DNA from: Pirellulaceae bacterium
Lineage (GTDB): Bacteria > Planctomycetota > Planctomycetia > Pirellulales > Pirellulaceae
Direction of reading: 5' to 3'
Length of the DNA: 32,831 bases
Assembly: GCA_016784735.1 (NCBI GenBank)
Contig: JADHUC010000106.1
Location: 1 to 32,831 of the forward strand
The notes under the pieces were generated by a model. That model had not been told where the DNA came from, ran no database searches, and worked only from the letters and a program-made list of their open reading frames with translations. The first letter of the stretch is position 1. Each line of letters begins with the position of its first letter. The position numbers were made by a program, and so were the translations under genes. Below, piece after piece: positions 17,173 to 23,425 of this stretch.

Positions 17173-17294
17173 GCGGCCAGTGGCAAGATTTCTTGCGCCG
17201 ACTGCTCGAGCCGCCGGGCAGTTGCCCAACAATCGGTACGGTGCGCGAAGAGATTCCAGCGACAACGAAACCAACAAAACGGAGCTTGCCATGA
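17169..17294 (+). CDS. 41-residue linker ORF between sigma factor and B12-binding gene
   Basis: Starts MSGQWQDFLRRLLEPPGS and ends KPTKRSLP. It begins in the ATGA that ends the sigma gene and ends in the ATGA that starts the B12-binding gene. The double 4-nt overlap is the main reason to treat it as translated. It has an N-terminal amphipathic helix-like stretch and a Pro/Thr/Lys-rich tail, but no domain that I recognise. It could be a tiny anti-sigma peptide, a coupling ORF that only sets stoichiometry, or the eroded N-terminus of an anti-sigma gene. Existence moderately likely; function unknown. Confidence 0.5.
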   Translation: MSGQWQDFLRRLLEPPGSCPTIGTVREEIPATTKPTKRSLP

Positions 17295-18373
17295 GTCAGA
17301 ACAGTGAGTTCCTGGCCCGCGTTCTGAGAAACGGAGCGCGGTCGTTTGCCGCGTATGCATCCGGCGAGCTTCTCGATACGCACGCGCAAGCCGCCAAAGG
17401 CTTGGGCCCAAACCCGTTAGCGGCTTGGCAGAGCTGTTTGGCCGCGCGCGTCGAAGAACTGGCCGCAGCCGTGGCGGCAGAGCAACCAAGGCTATTCACG
17501 ACCCAGGTGAATTGGGCCAAAACGGTTCTTGCGGCTCGGGGTATCTCTGCCGAGCATTTTCGCGCGGGTGTGGAAATCTTAGGGAACGTTTTGGCCAAGG
17601 AACTTCCCGCAGCAGTACAACCGCTGGCTTCCGACTATGTAGACAAGGCCATCGAGTCGTTTGACGAACAGCCTGCCGAGCTGTCGGCGCGGCTTCAGCC
17701 GAACACGACTCACGGACAATTGGCATCGACCTATCTGTTGGCACTGCTTGAAGGCGATCGCCGACGCGCAAGCCGCGTCATTCTCGACGCGATAGACCAG
17801 CCCGACAGCGTACGCGACATCTATCTTCATGTTTTGATGCCTGCCCAGGCGGAGCTTGGGCGAATGTGGCTGACCGGCGAGATCAATGTGGCCGAGGAGC
17901 ATTTCGCATCGCACACGACTAAGATGGTGATGTCGCAGCTATTGACGAAGGCGTCACTCCGGCCACCCAACGGCAAGACCATGCTGACGGCATCCGTGGC
18001 CGGGAACCGGCACGATATTGGACTACACGCCGTCGCCGATTTCTTTGAGATGGCGGGATGGCGGACCATCCAACTTGGTGCGGACGTTCCAATCGATGAT
18101 CTGGTTCAAGCCGTCGAGTGCTTTGACGTGGACCTCTTGGCAATTTCCGCGTCACTGAACGTTCAGCTCGAAACCGTCAAGTCCACAATCCGGGCTGTGC
18201 GAAGCGGAAAGCGTGGGGATGCGGTCAAGATCCTGGCGGGTGGCCTGGCGTTTGCAGATTCGAGCGACCTGGCCGTCGAAATGGGAGCGGATGCTTATGC
18301 TGCCGACGCGGACGAAGCCGTTCGGTTAGGCGGACAACTCGTTGGCTTGACGCCCAATCCTGGCGACGAATAG
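17291..18373 (+). CDS. CarH/LitR-like B12-binding photosensory protein without a DNA-binding domain
   Basis: A 360-residue protein. Residues 1-135 are helical and of unrecognised fold, with no MerR helix-turn-helix. About 140-222 is a B12-binding-2-type helical cap with W193, then nine residues, then E203-H204: the W-x9-EH signature of adenosylcobalamin photoreceptors. About 228-350 is the Rossmann B12-binding domain, with the lower-ligand motif RHDIG (H241), GWRTIQLGADVP and LAGGLAF. W-to-ligand spacing is 48, close to the 46 of Thermus CarH (recalled). The residue after the Trp is Leu194, where Thermus CarH has the His that forms the light-state bis-His adduct. ATG 17291 shares ATGA with the preceding 41-residue ORF. 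Co-expression with an ECF sigma factor suggests light- or B12-dependent control of that sigma (inference). It is cytoplasmic, with no signal peptide. Confidence 0.88.
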   Translation: MSQNSEFLARVLRNGARSFAAYASGELLDTHAQAAKGLGPNPLAAWQSCLAARVEELAAAVAAEQPRLFTTQVNWAKTVLAARGISAEHFRAGVEILGNVLAKELPAAVQPLASDYVDKAIESFDEQPAELSARLQPNTTHGQLASTYLLALLEGDRRRASRVILDAIDQPDSVRDIYLHVLMPAQAELGRMWLTGEINVAEEHFASHTTKMVMSQLLTKASLRPPNGKTMLTASVAGNRHDIGLHAVADFFEMAGWRTIQLGADVPIDDLVQAVECFDVDLLAISASLNVQLETVKSTIRAVRSGKRGDAVKILAGGLAFADSSDLAVEMGADAYAADADEAVRLGGQLVGLTPNPGDE

Positions 18374-18384
18374 CATATCCAAGG

Positions 18385-19533
18385 ACGCATTCCCACTCCG
18401 CCCACCAATAGATCGAGGAATCCGCGGATTCGCCAAAGCCAGTTCGCACAATACCAGCGCGTCGGGCCACCAACCCGCTGAACCGGTGCGAAAGCGACGT
18501 CGGCTGGAGCGTCCACGTCCCGGACCCGAGAATCAACTATGCGGCTTCCAAACCGTTTTACTCCTCACCGACGTGGATCGCCGCCGGAAGAAAGCGCGTC
18601 GGACCACCGCGTCGACGCGAATTCGCGATCTTCGTTGGCCAACGCACGCTGGATCGCATCGCGAAGACCTCGTGGGCGGATGTCGAATGCGTCCAGCGCC
18701 GCCGAGTCGCGTACGAGCGTCGGGTTGCGCACGCCCTCGATCAGCTTCCGCCCAACCCGCGCGTAGACCGGAGTCACCAGCCCCAGCCACAGACTGGACA
18801 AGCGGGGCGTCAACACGGGCACCGAGATCATCAGCCGCTTCAGTCCACGCTGTCGCGCATATTCGCGCATGATGTCTCCATAGGAGACTTGATCCGGTCC
18901 ACCAATCTCGAACACCCTGCTTTCGCTCCCATCCAGATCTAACGCAGCCAGCAGGTAGTCCAGTACGTCTTCCACCGCGATCGGCTGAGTAGGTGTAGAC
19001 ACCCATTTCGGACAAATCATCACCGGCAGCCTCTCCACGAGCGACCGAATCAGTTCGAACGATAGGCTGCCCGAACCGATCACGATTGATGCACGAAACT
19101 CGATGACCTGTGCCCCGGAAGATCGCAGGATTTCGCCCACCTCATGACGGCTGCGGAGGTGCGCGGAGAGCTGTTGAGTCGACTCGCCAAGCCCGCCCAA
19201 GTAGATGATCCTGCGAACTCCGTTTTCTCTTGCCGCCGCCACGAAGTTCGATGCGGCTTTGCGATCATCTTCCTCGAAATCGCCGTGTGTGCCCATGGAG
19301 TGAACGAGGTAGTAGGCCGCCTGGACGCCCTGGAACGCGGCCATCAAAGAGTCGCGGTCCAACACATCCGCCCGGACTACCTGCGTCGCGCCGGACACTT
19401 GGCCTTCGAGACTTTCAGGTCGCCGAGTCAGACATCGCACGCTGACTCCACGACTCTCCAGAAGCGGCAGCAGGCGACCTCCGATGTATCCGGTACCGCC
19501 AGTCAGGCAGACCATCGAGTCGGTGCTTCTCAT
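18385..19533 (-). pseudogene. Decayed NAD(P)H-binding SDR / DUF2867 gene with an internal TGA and a lost 3' end
   Basis: From ATG 19533 the protein opens MRSTDSMVCLTGGTGYIGGR, an NAD(P)-binding Rossmann start. It continues with AAYYLVHSMG, RIIYLGGLGE, EVGEILRSSG and FRASIVIGSGSLSFE, typical of the SDR/NmrA-like proteins that carry a C-terminal DUF2867 domain. The frame stops at TGA 18567-18565 after 322 residues, yet the same frame continues with recognisable DUF2867 sequence (FGSRIVDSR, FAPVQRVGGP, RWYCANWLWRIRGFLDLLVG) down to 18385. There homology ends within 12 bp of the B12 gene stop, whereas relatives run about 100 residues further. So there is one nonsense codon and a 3' truncation. 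The N-terminal 322 residues could still be made. Related genes occur in light-stress lipid clusters, so this may be an ejected member of the neighbouring block. Confidence 0.75.
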
Positions 19534-19803
19534 TTGCTCAGTTTCCGAATGACGCCCAAGGTCAGACTCGGGTGGACCGACCGTGACATTACCAATATGC
19601 CCGTCCACGGTGACGATCTCACCATTCTCTAAGAGATCAACCGCAGAGGCGATTCCGTTTACACAGGGAATCGCCAGTTCTCGAGCGATTACGCCGCCGT
19701 GGATCAGCACGGCTACACGTCGTTCGACCTTTTCGCCCGCCTGGGGCACCAAGTGCGTCATCATCGGCTGGATGGCATCGCACACAAGATTCTTGTCATC
19801 CGT
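19534..19803 (-). pseudogene. Remnant of a PEP-utilising enzyme mobile (phosphohistidine) domain
   Basis: Immediately after the ABC gene's stop, the same frame reads NLVCDAIQPMMTHLVPQAGE, then LIHGGVIARELAIPCVNGI and ENGEIVTVDGHIGNVTVG. This is the swivelling phosphohistidine domain of PEP synthase/PPDK-type enzymes, with the candidate His in IHGG. Nothing of the ATP-grasp or PEP-binding domains is present, and the glycines that usually precede LIHG are replaced by VAV. The frame is open into the SDR gene downstream (a GTG at 19785 would give one 406-residue ORF), so either an accidental fusion or an isolated relic is possible. The abrupt 5' end next to another gene's stop supports a relic. 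Confidence 0.6.
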
Positions 19804-21723
19804 TCACGCCTGCTGGGGGACATCCATCTGCAGCTCGATCATCTGCCGGTAGCGGCCGCGCCGGGCAAGCAGTTGGTCGTGGGTTCCGCTTTCCACGATG
19901 CGTCCCTCTTGGAGCACCACAATTCGGTCGGCATTGGTGATGGTACTGAGGCGATGGGCGATCACAAAACTGGTACGGCCGCGCATCAATTCGGCGAGGC
20001 TCTGCTGAATAAGCCGCTCGCTTTCGCTGTCAAGATTGCTGGTGGCCTCGTCCAGGATCAGGATCCGCGGGTCGGCCAGCACGGCGCGCGCGATCGCCAG
20101 CCGCTGCCGTTGGCCGCCGCTCAGACGCACACCCCGCTCGCCGATCAATGTGTCGTAGCCGTGGTCCAGCGCCGTAATAAACTCGTGGGCGTTGGCGGCG
20201 TGGGCAGCTCGCTGAAGATCCTCACGCGTGGCGTTTCGAACTGCGTAGGCGATGTTCTCCGCAATCGTGCCGTCGAACAAGAACACATCCTGCTCGACAA
20301 TTCCCAGCAACCGGCGAAGACTTTCTACGGAAATGTCGCGCAGGTCCACACCGTCCAGTAGTACGGCGCCGGCGCTTGGGTCGTAGAAACGAGCTACCAA
20401 ATTCGAAAGGGTAGTTTTTCCGGCACCGCTGCGTCCGACCAACGCGACCGTTTCGCCCGCCTGCACGGCCAGATCGATTTCGGAAAGAACCAACTGCTCG
20501 GTACCAGGGTAATGGAAGCTGACGCCGCGCAGCTCGATCCGCGCGCGTACGTTTTGAGGATCGAGCGTGATGGTATCCGATGCGGGTACTGTCTCCAGCG
20601 GTTCGGCCAGTAGATCCAATATGCGATCCAAGGCCGCCAGACTATTCTGAAAAGCGGTGGCGCTGGCAGCCAAGGTGGCCAGCGGTCCCAACAGCATGGC
20701 CATGTAGAACAGAAACATGGTCAAGTCGCCCAGCGTCATCTTGTCCTGCAGAATGCGATAGCCACCGTACAGCAACAGGGCAGTCGACGCCAGGGGAATT
20801 AGCATTTCCCAGACAACGCCGATCAATCGGGTCAACCACCAGACGAAGAGCTGCTGGCGGATCATCAGGTGATTGGCTCGCAGAAAACGGGAGGCTTCGC
20901 TTTTTTCGCGCCCGAAGGTGCGCACCACGCGGATGCCACCGAAGGCTTCGGTGGTTTGCCCGTCGATCATCTGGCGCTGTGAACGGATGTCCCGATACAG
21001 CGGTCGAATGCGGCTGATCCACGTGCGATGGGTCACGTAGACAATCGGCAGTAGAACCACGCCGGCCAGCATCATCCGCCAATCGACGAACAGCAGCACA
21101 ATCAGACTACCGATGAACTGAATGATTGCCCGCCAGGGGTTGTAAATCATACTAAAGATGAGATCGGCCACGTTGCCGGCGTCTTCGCGCAGAATGCTTG
21201 CCGCGCCGCCGCTTTTGAGTTGGAAGATGCGGTGCAGCGGCAGCCGCACAGCATGTTCAAACACGGTCTTGCGCAAGCCAGCCTGCATGCGATTTACTGA
21301 TCGAGTAGCATACCAACGACCCCAAAGATGCATCAGCGTGGCCAGAATCGAAATAACAGCCACCGCTACTGCGATACAAACCAGAAGAGACAAGCGGCTC
21401 TGGGGCAACGGCAGCGTTCGCGTCCAAACGGCCGGCAACGTACTATCGCCCAACACGTAGTCAATCGCCAGCTTAGTTGCCGCCGGTGGGGCCAGCTTGA
21501 AGATGGTGGCAACGGTCAGGGTCGCCAGCGCAACGCCCATGGCTCGTCGGTGTCCACGCAAAAGCCGCAAGAATTCCCGCAGCAACGTAGCAAACGAACG
21601 TTGCCGCGAGCGTGCGACGTCGTCGTCGCCATCCAACGTGGGGCGAACGTGTCTTGGGCCGCCCCGCTGTTTCAACTGCTGGCGGTACTCCTGGTATTGG
21701 TCTCGGCTGCTCGAATGATTCAT
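19804..21723 (-). CDS. ABC transporter, fused permease/ATPase (exporter type)
   Basis: A 639-residue half-transporter of the MsbA/lipid-or-drug exporter type. The membrane domain is at about 45-345, with helices such as LSLLVCIAVAVAVISILATL and the coupling-helix area GGIRVVRTFGREKSEASRF. The nucleotide-binding domain is at about 390-630, with Walker A GRSGAGKTT, Q-loop GIVEQDVFLFDGTIAENIAY, signature LSGGQRQRLAIARA, Walker B RILILDEATSNLD and H-loop IAHRLST. All motifs are intact, so it should be functional as a homodimer. Substrate unknown. The ATG at 21723 has no clear Shine-Dalgarno. It is the only intact gene in a region of gene fragments and is followed in frame by the PEP-utiliser relic. 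Confidence 0.93.
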   Translation of the reverse strand: MNHSSSRDQYQEYRQQLKQRGGPRHVRPTLDGDDDVARSRQRSFATLLREFLRLLRGHRRAMGVALATLTVATIFKLAPPAATKLAIDYVLGDSTLPAVWTRTLPLPQSRLSLLVCIAVAVAVISILATLMHLWGRWYATRSVNRMQAGLRKTVFEHAVRLPLHRIFQLKSGGAASILREDAGNVADLIFSMIYNPWRAIIQFIGSLIVLLFVDWRMMLAGVVLLPIVYVTHRTWISRIRPLYRDIRSQRQMIDGQTTEAFGGIRVVRTFGREKSEASRFLRANHLMIRQQLFVWWLTRLIGVVWEMLIPLASTALLLYGGYRILQDKMTLGDLTMFLFYMAMLLGPLATLAASATAFQNSLAALDRILDLLAEPLETVPASDTITLDPQNVRARIELRGVSFHYPGTEQLVLSEIDLAVQAGETVALVGRSGAGKTTLSNLVARFYDPSAGAVLLDGVDLRDISVESLRRLLGIVEQDVFLFDGTIAENIAYAVRNATREDLQRAAHAANAHEFITALDHGYDTLIGERGVRLSGGQRQRLAIARAVLADPRILILDEATSNLDSESERLIQQSLAELMRGRTSFVIAHRLSTITNADRIVVLQEGRIVESGTHDQLLARRGRYRQMIELQMDVPQQA

Positions 21724-21860
21724 GTATTGGTGCGGCGATCACGTGGAAAAGGCCGAAAGGTCGTTTTGACTACTCAACAGAGCGCTCAGCGAAGGACGCG
21801 GGAAGTCAGATTTCATCCTAGGGTGATTCCCGCTGTGCTTCCAGGGGTGACCATACTGGG

Positions 21861-21929
21861 TCTGGCTGGCGAACCATCCAGCTAGGGGCGGACGTTCCTA
21901 TCGGCAATTTGGCCCAGGCCGTGCGAAGC
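21861..21929 (+). pseudogene. Fossil fragment of a second B12-binding gene
   Basis: Translated on the plus strand this 69-bp island gives SGWRTIQLGADVPIGNLAQA then VRS. Over GW to QAV it matches the B12-binding protein encoded at 18056-18115 at 17 of 20 residues, while about 14 of 60 bases differ, mostly at third codon positions. Homology stops abruptly on both sides, and the frame ends at TAA 21954-21956. The base differences show it is not a recent copy of the intact gene; it is the remnant of a separate paralogue. The rest of the 21724-22020 gap shows no other recognisable coding sequence. Confidence 0.7.
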
Positions 21930-22020
21930 CTCCCTCGTTCCGGCCAATGCGCCTAAAGACGGGAAAACCAAGACGTCAACTGCAGCACCAACCACAGCAA
22001 CGGCGGCATCCCGCTGGCGA

Positions 22021-23220
22021 TCACGTCTTGTCGAAGTTTGGTATCTTCAGTTGCTCTCCGCCTTTGTGGGCCGACTGGTGGGCAACGATTCCGGGGGCGG
22101 TCATGGCGATGGCCTCATAGACGTCGACCAGAGGCTCACGATCCTCGATGATGGCCATGATGAACTCGTTGGTGATCTGTCCGGACGAGCCGCCATGACC
22201 GCCGGCGGACATGGCGGGCGGAAGTGACGGGCGGTGATCCGCAAACTGGGTCGTTTTTCCATCCGCGATTCCCCCGAAATCGGTCTCGATCCCTTTGCCG
22301 GCACGGAACGTGGAACCGACCATCGAGCCCAACTCGCCGAACACGCGCCCCACCTCGCCGCCGGCGCCCTGGATGCCCCAGGCGACGTTCATTCGCGACA
22401 TCCCGCCTTCGCTGGTCTCGAACAGGGCTGTCTCGTCGGAGAAGGGGTTGTTGTAGCCGTTGTCCGCGTACCTTTCGGCCTTGCCGCGGAAGCCGAGGCA
22501 GGAGACGGCCGTGTAGCGTTTCCGCGTAACGCCGATGTAGTAGGCCGTGGAGTGTGTGGGATAGAACATCGGGGGCAGGGCGTTCCGCCATTCCTTCCAG
22601 CCCCAGGCCGTATCGACGTTGTAGTGGTAGTACTCGCCTTCGGAGTAGATGATCTTCCCGAACCCTCCGTGTTCGTAGATCAGTTTCATGCTGTAAAGGT
22701 CCGCGTGATAACTACTGGATTCGGCCATCATGTACCTCAGGCCGGTTTTTTCCTTGGTCTCCTTCAGCTTCTGGATGTCCTCCAGCGTGAACGCGGCAGG
22801 CACTGCGCAGACGCAATGCTTGTCGTGATTCATCACGTCAACACAATGACGACCGTGGCTGGGGGCGTCGGTGAATACGGCCACAGCATCGATCTTGGGG
22901 TCCAGGATCAGTTTTTCGAGCGATTCGTAGGACTTCTCGCACCCATAGACTTTCATCAAACGCTCGCGCCGGGCGGGCTGCAAATCGCTGACGGCTTCGA
23001 CGATGCAGTTCGGATGCTGATGCCACTGGAAACCGGCTCCGAATCCCCCGCCAACCACGCCAATGCGGATCTTCCGGTCGGACGTTTGTTCCCACTCCTT
23101 CTTCTCCTGGGCGGCTGCCAAAGCGCCTTCGGCAATGCTTACTGCGGAAGCGGCCGCTAATGTGCCGGCTCCCATCTTCTCCAGGAACGCACGACGACCG
23201 ATCGCTGGCTTGTCTACCAT
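22021..23220 (-). CDS. Gfo/Idh/MocA family oxidoreductase with Tat signal
   Basis: A 399-residue protein. ATG 23220 was chosen over an upstream in-frame ATG because AAAAGGAGC precedes it and it starts right before the twin-arginine signal IGRRAFLEKMGAGT. The NAD(P)-binding fold begins KIRIGVVGGGFGAG (about 51-63). The C-terminal Gfo/Idh domain includes SSYHADLYSMKLIYEHGGFG and YYIGVTRKRYTAVSCLGF. The catalytic-region triplet, usually EKP, reads AVP (139-141), so the conserved Lys is missing. Exported Gfo/Idh proteins are greatly expanded in Planctomycetota and act on sugars or sugar derivatives; the substrate here is unknown. The GH123-like gene lies upstream on the same strand, separated by a palindromic element, so it may be a separate transcript. 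Confidence 0.92.
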   Translation of the reverse strand: MVDKPAIGRRAFLEKMGAGTLAAASAVSIAEGALAAAQEKKEWEQTSDRKIRIGVVGGGFGAGFQWHQHPNCIVEAVSDLQPARRERLMKVYGCEKSYESLEKLILDPKIDAVAVFTDAPSHGRHCVDVMNHDKHCVCAVPAAFTLEDIQKLKETKEKTGLRYMMAESSSYHADLYSMKLIYEHGGFGKIIYSEGEYYHYNVDTAWGWKEWRNALPPMFYPTHSTAYYIGVTRKRYTAVSCLGFRGKAERYADNGYNNPFSDETALFETSEGGMSRMNVAWGIQGAGGEVGRVFGELGSMVGSTFRAGKGIETDFGGIADGKTTQFADHRPSLPPAMSAGGHGGSSGQITNEFIMAIIEDREPLVDVYEAIAMTAPGIVAHQSAHKGGEQLKIPNFDKT

Positions 23221-23356
23221 GGCTTGCTCCTTTTGGGAAACGTTCACGAGTTCTCAGACGCCAGGAGAGATCTCCCCGCGGGAATCTGCCCTCGTCTCAT
23301 GGTGCCATTCTCGGACACAGCCAACAGCGTTGTCAATCGTCGCGTGTCTCTCTGTT

Positions 23357-23425
23357 CTCTCCGTTTTCTCCTGTTCGAGTTTTGATCGTTCTTTTTGAAC
23401 AGGAGGGAACAGAGTTAACGGAGAG
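23357..23425. repeat. Bulged palindrome between the GH123-like and Gfo/Idh genes
   Basis: CTCCTGTTC (23368-23376) pairs perfectly with GAACAGGAG (23397-23405). The outer arms CTCTCCGTT (23357-23365) and AACGGAGAG (23417-23425) also pair, separated on the right by an extra segment including ggaacagag. A run of five T (23392-23396) lies in the loop. The stop codon of the GH123-like gene (23415-23417) falls inside it. It could act as a transcription terminator or be a dispersed repeat; similar tetra-arm sequences are common in genomes of this group (recalled, not searched). Confidence 0.55.

Noticed and set aside
18295..18536. Two small minus-strand ORFs as separate genes
   Set aside because: One contains the DUF2867 continuation of the broken SDR gene and the rest is antisense to the B12 gene end, so they are remnants rather than genes.
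18565..18567. TGA as a selenocysteine or reassigned codon
   Set aside because: No sign of a selenocysteine insertion element was noticed, the gene is also truncated downstream, and other genes in the window use TGA as a normal stop.
22234..23160. 308-residue plus-strand open frame
   Set aside because: Antisense to the Gfo/Idh gene, which has a Tat signal, NAD-binding motif and strong ribosome-binding site.
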